From NCBI GenBank assembly GCA_029851415.1, contig CM056742.1, positions 145,271,121 through 145,335,120 on the forward strand: a stretch of 64,000 bases of DNA, read 5' to 3'. The position numbers and the translations under genes are program-made. Origin of the DNA: Eretmocerus hayati (taxonomy: Eukaryota; Arthropoda; Insecta; Hymenoptera; Aphelinidae). Below the pieces are notes generated by a model. It searched no databases. It was not told the DNA's origin and worked only from the letters and a program-made list of their open reading frames with translations. Shown here piece after piece: positions 35,237 through 47,660 of the stretch; position 1 is the stretch's first letter, and every line of letters starts with the position of its first letter.

Positions 35237-38100
35237 TAATCTGAATTATCTGAAGAAATTAGTTATCTTGAAAAAAATTCGATCTTTCAAATGACGCGCA
35301 GCTCACAGTCTGACGGCCATGTGGGTTATTTGAGGTCATTCGATAAAACTGGGTTGATTTTCATGAGTTTTGACCCGGTTAGTTAGTGAGCATAACACTA
35401 CCAATAACGAATTCTTATGAACAAATTAAAAAATAGTTCTTTTGGGTAATTTTTCAAGTTAGTAAGTCGAAAAGGTATCTATACACAAGTTTTTCATGAG
35501 AACGCATAGTTTTCTCGAAAGATACATGCCTGTTCAAAAGTTACAATTCACCCAGAAACTTTTTCTTCAGTTTTGTAAAATCAACTACCAGACTCTACTT
35601 GACCGAAAATCGGGGCTCATTTTGAAGGTATTTTAACGCCCGTCAAGATATCATCCTTTACTTTCCAATCTTAACCCAGGAATTGAGTCAATTGCGATAA
35701 TTTATGACAGAATCTCTTGGCTCGTATACAAGGATTCTCAGAAATGATTTTTGTGATACCTAAAAGTACAAGTTTAGGACTTCAAAATCCGCTCTTGATT
35801 GTCTCTCTGCGCTAGTCACAGTCGAAGCTGTGACATTTCCTACTACGAGAGATTCTTTACAAAAGCTAGCTATCTCTGTTATCTAAAATTAACGATGAAG
35901 TTCACTTCTCGGAACTTACTTCAGTGATCTCTCATATTCTTCATTAAGATATAAAAGATAGGTACCAGGAACAAAAATCACATCCCCCAGGAAACGCATT
36001 TCTCCGGCTTTTTTGAAATTGATTGATAGTTTTTGTGAAAAATCTCTCCTCACAGAGAATGTCACAGCGCGGACTGAGAGTGACGTAGAGAGTCGCTCAA
36101 AAATAGAGAATAGGATACGAGGTTGACATAATATTTTTGTTTGTGGTTGTTTCGTGAGAATCCAAATCCGATCTCAGTTTCACCCCTATTCTTCAGGTTT
36201 CCGATTAAATTGCGAGAAACTATCGTGATTTTTCAGAAATCGTTACAATTTTGCAAGTAAAAACTCGAAAAATCGGTCCAAAGTACGTTTCAGGTATACT
36301 TTATTATCGTAAAATCGGCATTGTATCAAAACACTGAAGGATTGAATATTTCAGAAAGATTCCTGTGTGACGGCAAACACGAGAATTTGATTGACCTATT
36401 TGGAAACTCCGCAAAATTGCGAAAAAAATATGCTTTCTAGGAAAGCATGGAGATTTTTTTGCAATTTAAATGAAAATTTGACGAGTAAAGACCAAATTCA
36501 GTTCGAATATTGATCCTACGTGGAAAAATACGTGATGAAACCAATATTCAAAACGTGATCTCGATACCCATATCCTGCTATCCAATCATTTAATAAGAAG
36601 TTGATGGAGTTTCTGCCAGATTGCGTTCTGCTCATGCTTTTTGTGCCACTTCGCCCCCCCCCCCGCTAAAAACGATCCGGGACAACATGAGCTACACCAG
36701 ACCCGGTCTACACCAGCTCATTCTACGGGGAATTTCCCAATATGAAACTGCATATCTCTTTCCCTCTAATCCACGCGGAGGCCTTACATCAACCACTGTA
36801 CTATTTCTTGGTCCGTCAGTCGATTTTATCAATGCTAATCAAAATACATGTAATCAAATGGGTTATTAACCTTTTTTTATCACATTTTACAAAGTCATCA
36901 TTGAGAGGATTTCGGATTCGGAGTCACTAAGTGTACAGGGTCACTTCCAGAATCCTTTTCGCCGCTATTTCCTCTATGATTGAAGCATTACCAACATTTG
37001 GCAAATTTACCGATTTATCAGGAGACATTCTTGAATGTAATAAATGTTGGGCTAAGATGCGAAAATAAGATTATGACCTTGATAGTTTAATTCTGCGGCT
37101 CAAAGCACCTCCAAGATTACCATACAATTTTTCGCGTGCTCAAGGCTTAAGAGGCATCAAAAGTCATACGGGGAGGAGGGTGGTATCAAAATTTCACTCC
37201 AATGATCTTACTATTCAGGACGGGGATGGTCACTTTCAGTGCATGGATTGCCGTGATTTCGGATGGATATGAGTATATCATGTGTCCAGTGAGGAAAAGC
37301 GTTATCTGCACGAAATGCAATATAGTCCTATTTAGTCATTCAACGTGCACTATTACACACCGCTATGAAAACTTGAGATCGTTTTGTTAGGAAAAAATGT
37401 CCGTCTTTTGAGGATGATGAGTATCCCCTTTCAACCATGGTGGACCACGGGCATCTTTCCAGACCAAAATATTGTCTCATAAATTGAAGTCTGAGTTTTC
37501 AATCTGCGCAAGAAGTAACACGTCAAAAATAGAGACCAGACTTTTCTGCATGCGAATGAACTTTGATTTTTGTGAAATTACCGAGGAAAGGTGGGCGAAG
37601 AGGCGCTAGAAATGTTGTTGTTTGGGCGACTGTTATGCTTATTTCTCCCTCATTGTTCGAAACTTCTATGAATGAATCAAAGTTTTCCCACGAGGAGAGG
37701 GACGTCATCTTTTCTTTGAGACATCACTCGCTCCGAAATATCGGAAATCGAAGTGGCATGGTTGGGGAGGGGGGGGGGCCTAAGCCTGATTAGGTTTCGG
37801 AGCCAATGTCACCGGTAGCAGTAAGCATGTTCCTCGCGCGAATAATACACCGTACAGCGAAGTCTCTCTGAAGAAGATCATCACGATTCAGAGTTTTTAA
37901 TAAGGTTTTCTCTAATAATCCAAACAGGGACCATGAAATAATTTCATTCCTGTAATGAGTTCAAACATCAGTTGCAAACAATTGTTGTCTTGCGTTTAAA
38001 CATTGTGTCATATAGTTGAACCCTTTGCAGAAATTGACTGAGGAGCACGACCTAAGAGTGGCACTTGTTGATTGAATAGCTTCATGACTATTCCTAAAAG

Positions 38101-41100
38101 ATGTCGGAGGCAAAAATTTCCTTGGAGGAAGAAGTATCCTCTCCAGAAATGTTTTCAGACCCTGATGTAGGAACAAATGTATCCGTGGCAGGAACTTCTG
38201 ACGATGGTAGAGTGATAGAGAGTTTTATGTTGTTTTCTCTAAGTGATTGTTGGTGATTGTTACTTCGAATCCGTGGGAGTCAGCTTTGTAAATATTTTCA
38301 GTCTGTTCTCTATCAGAAGGGCGTATTGAGCCAGACATTATCAACGATGATCCTGAATGGAAAGGAGTTAGCATGGATGAAATTTATCAACATAAAGGGC
38401 CTTTTAATTGGCAACATCTTCCTCCGATTCAAGTTTCTCCTTCGCATACCGTTCTCTTTAAGGTACATTCTATCACGATTAGTAATAGTGAGTCGTCAAT
38501 TTGAAGCCTGATTGAAAGATGTAGTGACACCATTAAATTACATTCCTATAGCTACCTCTTCCTAACCGTGGTCCTCCATGGCCTTATCCTCTAGCATCGG
38601 CTGATAAGTGGTGTCAAAATTTTGTACGGATGCCAAATTCTTCTCACAGTCTTTACCCAATCGATCCGGTTCGTAAATGCATATTTTTGTTATAACTGCT
38701 TGTGATTGACGATGAAATAATTTGAGATGCCATTTTCGTAAAGGAAAATGAAAAATCAGGTGGACTTAGGCCTAGGTGGGAAGTTATTCAAGAAGCTCTC
38801 CTGCAAAGTTTCATGTCGAGTCATCAGCTAGAAGCTGCAATTCTTTCATACAATCATAGATATGCTGAAAAATGGGATTTTGCTGCTTTCCATCACTTTT
38901 TCAATGAAGTACGTATTTAATCATTCTGTTTGAGTAAAAATGAGATCATAATGAATTATCTGTTCAGTACATTGATGATGAAGAAATGAGAATGTGTCTG
39001 GATACTTTGGTCCCAAAAATGATTCGATTGGCACTTCAGTTGCCTGAGTTGATCACTGGGTCTATTCCATTACTGAGACGTCACACCAATAAATCCATCA
39101 GTTTTAGTCAGCTGCAAGTTGCCTCTCTTCTCGCCAATGCATTTTTCTGTACATTTCCTCGGCGCAATTCGTCGAATCCTCAGTCTGAATATGGTTCATA
39201 CCCGTACATGAACTTTAACGGGTAAATATCGACTCCGAGATCGATCGACTCTCTACCATTCTTTCTCGAATTTTATAATTATTCCAAGTTTTTTAATTCC
39301 AGACTATTTTCATCATTTGAAGAGGACAGAATTACTAGATGTCAATCAGTGATGGAAAAATTGAAATGCATCTTCCATTACTTTAGAAGGGTCACATCAA
39401 GAGGTTTGAAAACGTCTCAATAACTAAAAAGTCAAAATAGGACATTTGCTGTGTATAAAAATTCACCATCATCACGTTATTGTTATCTAGCACCTGAAGG
39501 AACAATTACCATACAAAGAAGGTTCATTTCAAAGAAGAATTGTCCGCGATGGGAAAAACAACAAATGAAACTACCTCCCTTACACATCACTAGCAAAGGA
39601 ACTATCGAATCTCAAGGGGCTGGTCTCTTACAGGTTGACTTTGCAAATAAGTATGTTTCTATGAAATTTGAAATTCTCCAATAGTACTGTGCAATAATCA
39701 TATTCAATATTCTCAAATCACTAGCTTAGAATTATGTTTAAGTGTTCCAAGGATTCCGAGAAAAATTCGACTAGGCGTGGAATTTTTAATTTGATTCAAA
39801 TTTTTCATGAAAAAGAAAATTTATAAAAACTTTAGAAAGAAAATTCATAGTATGTGCCTCATTCTTGTAGATTCGTTGGTGGTGGCGTTTTGAACTACGG
39901 TTGCGTCCAAGAAGAAATTAGATTTGTTGTTTGTCCAGAACTTTTAATAACAATGTTGGTGACTGAGGCTTTGGATGACACCGAAGCTCTTATTATAAAT
40001 GGTGTAGAAAGGTTTAGCAAATATAAAGGTTACAGTAATAGTTTCAAATGGTCTGGAGACTTTATTGATGAAACTCCAAGGGACAGTAGTGGGAGGCTAA
40101 AAACCTGTGTTGTGGCTATCGATGCGCTATATTTTAAACAACCAAAAGCACAATTCAGCATGGGTAATGTGATTCGTGAACTGAATAAGGTGATTATTTC
40201 TGAGCTTGCAATCTTGTGTGTTCACTTCTTCATACATAGTTAACCATCATAAACCTTTGAAAAATATTCCCAGGCGTATGTTGGATTCTCTTCTGAAATA
40301 CCGGTTAGTGATTTACCGGCTATCGCGACTGGAAACTGGGGTTGTGGAGCATTCCGTGGAGATGCTCAATTGAAAGTACTGCTTCAATTGATGGCTGCTG
40401 CAGTTGCAGGACGTTCAGTTGTATATTTTACATTTGGAGACACGTCTTTGAGGGATAGTATCGCAGATATGTACTGGAATTTGATTCGACATGATGTTGA
40501 TATAGGTAAACCATTTGTGCAGTTCGAAGAAATGATAATCGATTGTAGGATCTTGTCGTGGATTTTAGATGAAAGAATGTATTGGTCTCCCCTGAGATTT
40601 CCTCAATCTGGGAAAATGTTCTACGGATTCGACCGAGCAGAATTTATCGTCTATTGACGATGTTTCGCGCGTCAATAGCTCACCGAGCTTACCTAGCCTG
40701 TTATACATTTGTGTGTATAAGGATGTGTCCACAAATGATGCATATGCATTGCACACGTGCACATGTGTAGCTCCTTGAACTTGAGCAAAGATTCAGCGCT
40801 GCAAAGATTGAAGGGCTCAAATCAGAGAATCTCTGTGTTTTCTCCGTTACCGGATGATACAAAGCAGAATATGCTGAGTTCGGGCTGATTTCGGCTGAAA
40901 TCTTATGAGCTGCACATGTGCACGTGTGCAGTGCATATGCGCTATGTGCGTTACATAACATATGCATCATTTGTGAACGCACCCTAATTATCATGTCATC
41001 CAAATGTAAAACGGTCTTTGAGATTTGGGTTTCCAATTATCAGTGTAACAGCTACCTTTTTCCAAATCTGAAATGTATGGAATAGGTATTTTTTGTTAAA

Positions 41101-43148
41101 TCAGTTGCAACGTTTCCTTCCGGAAATCGTGATTATTTGAGCTAATTTGCATGTGTGGTCGACGTTTTTATCTCAAAAGCTCCCTCGTAAAGTCTTGTGT
41201 TTAACCGTTGCGTATTGGGTCGCCTCTCATCGTGTTTGAATTTTTTTTTCTTTTGTGGAAAATCCGGTCTGATATTGGTGTGATATTTATTCACGCAGGA
41301 CTATGTGCCACGTTTTGGTTAGCCTTCGTTAGGCTGAGAACTCAAATTACTCCGGTGTCAACTCAGGACAACAAGTGGAACTTATCGAAAGATGCTTGAA
41401 CATAGATACTTTTGGCCTCTGCAAAGAACTTGACATTTCAGAGACCCTACAGAGGGTAGCACGTTTTTCTTGAGGAATATAGCACGTGTTTGGCATAAAC
41501 TAGCACATTTTGAACATCACATGAAGACTAACATATCGAACTAACATTAACACATCGAAACAACACTAACACATCGAAATATGATAGCTTCCGTTCCAAC
41601 ATTGAAATGTAGGCTTCTTCAAATTTCTGACAATAGAAGAGCTGGCATTTGTCTCAAGTACAAAAATGTTATAGTTGTAAAGTATGAAATGTGCCAAACT
41701 TTATTTTGAAACTTGAAAAGTCTTAAATTCTTTGAACGAATTTTTCCAACGTGTCAGTTTTTGGGTGAAATTCCCTCGGAAATTCACACAAATGCTGACA
41801 CGGAAATGTAATACACTTGAGCATGTGCTTGTCTTCGGATGAGTTTCGAAATGTGCTATTCACGTCAAAAGTGCTAGTCTTTACGATTAAAACGAAGTGT
41901 GCCTTCTGTGGGAGTATAGCCGAACCGTGCTACACCCTTCATACGGGTCGACGATGAACACACAAATACTTGGAAAAACTTTTGGTGGTCACATAAGGGA
42001 GATCATGACATCATATTTCAGAAGATTTCGGAATGATTTACATATTAGAACATTCACTTTTACGTATGTGGTTCGAAACCATACACGTCAAAAATTTGAA
42101 TCCTTTCTTAGACTTCATTAGGCATTAGTATTTTCGTGATCGCAAAAATCCGAATTTGATGTACAACACGTTGGAAAATATCAGAGTTTGAATTCTATGT
42201 TTTGAAATACAATGTAAGATCTCTCTGTCTCTTTTTTCCTCTTGTGACCACCAAAAAACTTTCAAAGAATTCATGTATGATTTTTTTTAATAAGTATTAG
42301 TCTCTGTTGTCCAGAGCTTACATCATTGGAGAGAACAATACATTCTTCGACCCTCATCCATTTGAGTCTTCTTTGAAATATATCTTGAGTTGTAATTGGT
42401 TCATACTCATGGCGAAAATATATTATTTGCAGGTCGTTTGTTTGCTCTAATTTCCCAATACGATGAAGTATCTCCTGAAAATAGAACGGATTTTTACCGT
42501 TTCCTCTATAATCGAAGCAAAATCAAACCTTTAACTCATTACTTTAACGGAGATAAGAAAAAGTCATCAGAAGTGAAACTTCCATCAACAAGTGCCAAGA
42601 TATCTCCGAAGAAATTGAACTTCAATGCCGACTTCAAAAAGCACGCATCTGTGGCGAAATTGAAAGAAGACGAGCTCGAAGACAAGATAGGGGAATGGTT
42701 AGAAAGTGTGGAAAATGACGATCTCGAGGAATCGAACAAGAACGCGTGTACGTTATCAGACGACGTTTCGACAGCTTTAAACATGCAAGTGGAGAGCGAA
42801 AAAATGGAAAAACGAGATGACAACATTGAAACAGCAACGGGAAATGAAGTAAAGGTGTCTCCAAAAAGAAAAATGAAACAAACTTTTGAAGAAGTTTTTG
42901 GTGATAGATCTCTAGAAACTTCTTCGAAAAAGAAAGTATCCAATCTAGATATATTTGATAAACTGATCCTTGACGAAGTTGCTGAATCTCCAAAAAACAA
43001 TGAGTCGATGGAGATTGACGTGGCAATTGGTGTTGATAGAGAAAGACTACCTGAGCCATTTGTTCACAAACCAAGCAAGAATATTCAGAGTTGCAAAAAA
43101 CCATCCCAAAGGAAAATAAACGACTTTTTTAAGAAACAAAATCGGTAG
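38101..43148 (+). CDS. Parg: PARG, poly(ADP-ribose) glycohydrolase
   Basis: PARG removes poly(ADP-ribose) chains during DNA repair. Exons: 38101-38206, 38302-38462, 38552-38668, 38744-38908, 38968-39221, 39303-39403, 39491-39650, 39871-40189, 40274-40505, 42433-43148, giving about 776 residues. The regulatory segment includes HTVLFK and FVRMPNSSHSLYPID. The catalytic macrodomain carries the PARG signature GGG-x7-QEE in RFVGGGVLNYGCVQEEIRF, followed by IATGNWGCGAFRGD and RSVVYFTFGD. The last exon finishes the fold (GRLFALISQYDE, like human GDVYKLLLRYYNEE) and adds an acidic/basic disordered tail of ~210 residues ending QRKINDFFKKQNR. Exon 2 could also start at 38317, in frame. The donor after exon 3 (GTTCGT) is weak. 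Poly-A signal at about 43363. Confidence 0.93.
40720..40985. mobile_element. MITE-like element, AGGRTGYGTYCACAAATG termini
   Basis: Left end AGGATGTGTCCACAAATG and right end, as reverse complement, AGGGTGCGTTCACAAATG form terminal inverted repeats that continue through GATGCATATG and then CACGTGCACATGTG-type palindromic sequence. Total length is about 266 bp, with no coding capacity. It sits inside the PARG last intron. The target duplication is not resolved. Confidence 0.7.
41453..41939. mobile_element. MITE-like element with GGGT(GT)AGCACG ends and internal short repeats
   Basis: The left end reads GAGGGTAGCACG and the right end, as reverse complement, GAAGGGTGTAGCACGG. Inside, the left part repeats AGCACG/AGCACA units and three copies of AACA(C/T)ATCGAA near 41528-41580. 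The right part carries the complementary GTGCTA and GTGCT units. Length is about 490 bp; no protein. Confidence 0.5.
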
Positions 43149-44868
43149 CTATCAAAAAATGCAAATCCCATTCTCTTATTATAGGAAAGAAAAACTGACC
43201 AATTTGATTGCACCAAATTTTTATAAGAATCCTTGGGATATTTTTAATCTTAACAAAGGTAGCTTTGCGAAACTTCTATTCTTTCTATATATTTGCTTGG
43301 ATAATTTCATCGATTTGTTATTTCTATTCTGGAATCCATTTGTATATAATTTATTTTGATCAAATAAATCACTTTTTAGCAAATTCTTTTCGAATTTGTG
43401 CAATATCCGCATTTCCCTAAGATTCTCAAGTCTATTCGAAAATTCATGTATGTTTCCTCTGTTAATCCATACGCAACATTCTGCTTAGAAACTTCAAGTG
43501 TTATATAGAGAAGCATACAAAAGCCGGTCGATAGTATTATTTGATTCTTCTTGCGTGTGCTATAGAGCAGCCACTACGGAATATCTCGATGCAAGGAACT
43601 ATTTCGACCACTGAAAATTGATGCCAGTTTTGCGTATATAAGGACTTTTGTAGTCCACCCATATTTTTCACTTGCTTGAACTCGCGGAGTCGACATTTTT
43701 GGGAGATCGAGAATTCGTCGGTCGATTCGTCGTATTGGCGAAAAATTCATTGATTTGTTGAATAAGTATAATTTACCGTAAGATTGATACCGTTTTTGAG
43801 ACCCGATTTTGCAGAGAGATGTATCCGAATCTGTTTGGTGTGACGATTTTCCCTCGCAGTTCTCTGAATTTTTACAATCCTCTTAAGATGAAAGATCTTG
43901 GTGGCATAGCTCACATTGTTTTGACCACCACCCCCCGAGACAGAGGTGGCATGGAGGATAGTATCTATTCAGCTGATGCCTAATACCTCCATTACATCGC
44001 GATAACCATGTTAAACTGAATTTCTGATTGAATACGGATTTGTAGATTCTAATGTACTCACTATGGCTCCCTGACAGATTTCTACCTGAAATGTATAAAA
44101 ATCCCAACATTTTTCAAGAGTCTTCAAGCCATGGTGGGCCTCAAAAATACGGATACAAATTATTGTGCTTGTTGAACGCTCTTCCTGTTTGTGTAGAATC
44201 AACTTCGGATAGGTTCAAATACTGTTTTATACCTTATAGTATAGTCACTTGAGACATAATCTGATCACAAATACGAAAGAAAATCTGGTTTATAGTGATG
44301 GGAATGTCCAGGATGACCCGGAAAGGTACTCATTCTACAGTACAAGACTAAATCTTCAAGCTTTGTAGCAAAAATTTTCGAGAGTGGGTGTGATTTCAGG
44401 TAATTACGGACGAATATCCATTGAAAATTGGTGGAAACCTCTTTTCATGTCTGTAGGAATTATCTGTGAACTTGAAGAAATTTTGAAAGAATCGCATGGC
44501 TTATGTGCTGATAAGAGGTCTCTGTTAGTCCGATACTTTTCGCTCAAGTGGCATGAATTTTGAGAGAAGAAGCGTAAAACTCCGGAATGTGATGATATTT
44601 TTCCGAAAAACTTCGATACGAAATATCCCTGAAAACAGTGTACTTATTGCTCACCGCGACGTGACGGTTGGAACCTTACCGACATCTCGAGCCTTTCGAT
44701 CGTGGTTGGAATACGCCTAAATTTTACTACATACAAAATTCGTAAAGTGCCACTGGCCAATCAGTGGGTCATTACAATATTATTGAATAATTAGAGCTTC
44801 TGTAGAAATGTATCCTCATTGTGTCATGGTCTCTATTCTACAAAGACTGATTGGCTATTGGAGTACAA
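43149..44868. other. PARG 3' region and spacer
   Basis: This contains the PARG 3' UTR with AATAAA at 43363-43368, then AT-rich spacer up to the fold-back element. No supported gene. Confidence 0.5.
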
Positions 44869-46916
44869 GTGTATATGTCGCAGCCTTTTGGTAGAATCAG
44901 CCGTTTGGCCAAAAGGCTAGTCTTTTGGCCAAGCGCCGCCTTTTCATTTTAAAACGGTTCGTTCTACAATCGGGCGGGCTAAAACCAGCCTTTTGGTCAC
45001 CAGCCATTTGGTCAAATGGCGGATCGCGCGCAGCCTTTTCATATTAGAACTCATGCGCTTTCCAATATTTCGCGGTAGATTTGTGAACTTCAGCTCGTGA
45101 GAATTAAGATATGGAGGTTGTATACAGCTTAATTGATACGTGAGTTATTACACGTGAAATAAATGATCGGTAAAACATGATGTCCAGATCTTCTGGGCAT
45201 GATTTTTCACCAATTTTATATCTCAAAATGTGATGAAACACCGACCGCTTGGAATATTTTACGTGGTTGGTGAGCATATTGGCTGAACTTTTGATCTCAT
45301 TCGATGAAAAAGCACTGACTTGTTCAGATAAAAACAGCTATCGCTCTGAAATGGGACAAGATATCGACAAGCGATTCAGCGCATTTGGAAGTCAAGACAG
45401 AAACTTATCAAAGTATACCTTGAAATATATTGTAAAAAGTCATAGTCTCGTATATAGAAGCTTTCTGGAAAATCGCGATTTAGGTTTCCTTCCAGAAAGA
45501 TATTTTCAAAAAATTTTGAAAACATAAGTGTTAAAGATAAGTGTTATCAGAATTATTCCAGAACCCTGTCCTGGAGAATGGAGTTGAGTCGCGATTTTGA
45601 CGGAGTTTTCAAATGCGCTGAACTTATCGTCGATATCTCTTTCCGCTTCAGAGCTATAGCTCTTTCGATGCGAAGACGTCAGCGCGTCGTGTCAGCGCTT
45701 TTTCATCGAAAAAATAAAAATTCAAACCAATCTGTTCACCAGCTGGGCAAAAAAAGTTTCTGGGGTCCCGTCGGTCGGCTTTTGATCACGTTTTACAATA
45801 TAAAATCAGTGAAAAATCATGCGCAGAAGATCTGGACATCATGTTTTACCGATCATTTATTTCACGTGAAATTACTCATCTGTCATTCCTTAGATTATTC
45901 CCGTTACCTCATTTTGACGAGCTCAAGTTCACAAATCTACCGCAAAATATTGGAAAGCGCATGAGTTCTAAGGTAACTGTGCCTAATTTGCCCCCATTCC
46001 CTAATTTGCCCCCACTCAAGTTCTCAAATGTACGAACCCGCAGACCTTGCCGCGCATTTTTTCACGTTTGTTACGTTAAAATATGAGAAAATAAATGTTT
46101 TGGGCCGATCCTAGATGACCCGCGCCTTTCTTAGAACAGAAAAACTGATTTCGCTACTTCCGACTTCTTTTTTGTTATTCACTAAAAGTTATGCCAAACA
46201 AAATTTATGGAATCAATTTTAACGTGCCTTAACTCATTTTCTTTGTCTTTGTCTCAACTTTAGAATGCTTTTTGCAGAATTGCAAAATTCGATTTTTAGC
46301 CGATTCTACGCCCATATCAATAGAAAAAGTGCAGTGTTCCTCATTTGCCCCTATAGTCTTTTTCCAAACTCATTCCTCGCTCCATTAAGATGCACCAATT
46401 TACCTCAAAAAATTTTAAAGGCGGTAAAAAAAGCTACAAAATGAGCTAAAGTACGTCTCATTTGGAGGTCTGGGAGCCGAGATATCCCGATTATACGAAA
46501 AACCCGTATAATCTCATGAAAATAGGCCTCTTTTCCTTGTGGGGGCAAATTAGGAACACACTGACAAAAACTCGCAAAAAATCTTCTTTCGCGAAAATCA
46601 AGGTATCTCGGCTTCAATTCGTTCAAATTGAACGTACCTTAGCTCATTTTCAAGGTCTTGAAACAAGCTTCAAAATGAGCTAAAGTACGTTGAAAAATAT
46701 AGCGATGAGTTGAAATGGCGAGCAAAACAAAAGTAGTGGGGGCAAATTAGGCACGCTTACCTTAATATGAAAAGGCTGCGCGCGATCCGCCATTTGACCA
46801 AATGGCTGGGAAACAGTAGCCGTTTGACCAAAAGGCTGGTTTTAGCCCGCCCGATTGTAGAATGAACCGTTTTAAAATGAAACGGCTGATTCTACCAAAA
46901 GGCTGCGACATATACA
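44869..46916. mobile_element. Fold-back element with ~530-bp inverted arms, interrupted by a nested insertion
   Basis: The outer tips GTGTATATGTCGCAGCCTTT (left) and its reverse complement (right, ending 46916) begin long inverted arms. The left arm runs to about 45395; the right arm starts near 45600 and resumes to 46916 after the nested insertion at 45971-46762. Short motifs CAGCCTTTTGG and GCCATTTGGTCAAATGGC recur within the arms. CAA flanks both tips, a possible 3-bp target duplication. Arm identity falls toward the loop. There is no transposase frame, so it is a non-autonomous element of unassigned superfamily. Confidence 0.85.
45971..46762. mobile_element. Nested transposon inserted in the right arm of the fold-back element
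   Basis: The terminal inverted repeat is AGGTAASYGTGCCTAATTTG followed by CCCCC on both ends (SY = C/G then T/C). The uninterrupted left arm of the host element shows the empty site as GTTCTAATATG. The filled site is GTTCTA[element]TAATATG, so TA (or TAA) was duplicated and the insertion point is known to the base. Internal copies of AATTTGCCCCCA occur near the left end and of TACGTTNNNATTTGAGCTAA-like sequence on both sides. No coding capacity. Confidence 0.85.
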
Positions 46917-47660
46917 CCAATTTTCTCTGCTCATTTTCCGAAAAAAATGAATACCATCTAGATTATTATTTATCGGGTGATCAATGAGATGTTATGGGAA
47001 AAACGTTAGTATTGCGGCAAAGGGCTCGATCTACTCATAATATAGACGAAAATAATTTGACCCACCCTTGCGGAAGAGCAACCGATACAATTCTGGTTGG
47101 AACGGATTTTGATTGTGAAGAAACATCCAAAAAACGACCGGTAAAGAGATTTTAGAATCACTTCGTTATACTTATTGCACCTTGAAGCGAAGTAAATGTG
47201 CGATACTTTTTTAAAATACGCTGTCAGCTGCACATGACTCTTCCGAGTAACTTCATTTTTTGTGAGTGGATCGGATGTCCCGTTCAATCATTTCTAGATA
47301 AATCCTCCAATTTCTTGACTTTTCCATTATTCAGTAATGTTAATATAAGATATATGCCCACAGAGTTGCTATTCCATCCTTTCAACGAAAAAATTTCGGA
47401 TCCTTTCAAGAATCTATAGAAATACTCTCAGAATTTGTCAATCTCACTCTGCAGAAAATAGAAAATTCTTTAGGAATCCGTCGTTTGAAATTCTGCTAAA
47501 CACCTCCTTCCGGTCTAAAGCAATGACCAAAATAGCGCTAGTGTACAAATAAAGATTACTCTTGAGATTATTTCAAGAAATATTAAACCCCTATCCGTAA
47601 TATATGTTGAAAGATACTTGTCACATTCCATCCTTGGTTTGACACTTGATTTTTTTCCAG
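46917..47660. other. Spacer upstream of the serpin
   Basis: No supported coding sequence. The serpin's first exon with initiator Met and promoter should lie here or further left, but I could not identify it. Confidence 0.4.

Larger units (their letters stand above)
33177..38100. other. Rabex-5 to PARG interval, mostly non-coding
   Basis: This holds the Rabex-5 promoter side and a 5 kb interval before PARG. Possible coding fragments are a short plus-strand first-exon-like segment at 33833-33871 and a stop-interrupted minus-strand frame at 34982-35236, both listed separately. An 11-C run lies at 36654-36664. No intact gene is supported. Confidence 0.45.
40506..42432 (+). other. Long last intron of PARG, repeat-bearing
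   Basis: This 1,927-bp intron has donor ATAG|GTAAAC and acceptor TTTGCAG. Splicing it joins HDVDI to GRLFALISQYDE, which matches the family. It contains two small inverted-repeat elements (about 40720-40985 and 41453-41939) and no supported gene. Confidence 0.8.

Noticed and set aside
36654..36664. Poly-C run as a regulatory G-quadruplex
   Set aside because: A single 11-C run without further G/C tracts nearby cannot form the usual four-tract structure by itself.
39404..39490. In-frame TAA (39421) apparently breaking PARG, suggesting a pseudogene
   Set aside because: An 87-nt GT-AG intron (39404-39490) removes it and joins RVTSR to APEGTITIQRR, which aligns without gaps to the family segment after FRRVT. 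A shorter 37-nt intron ending at 39440 would shift the frame.
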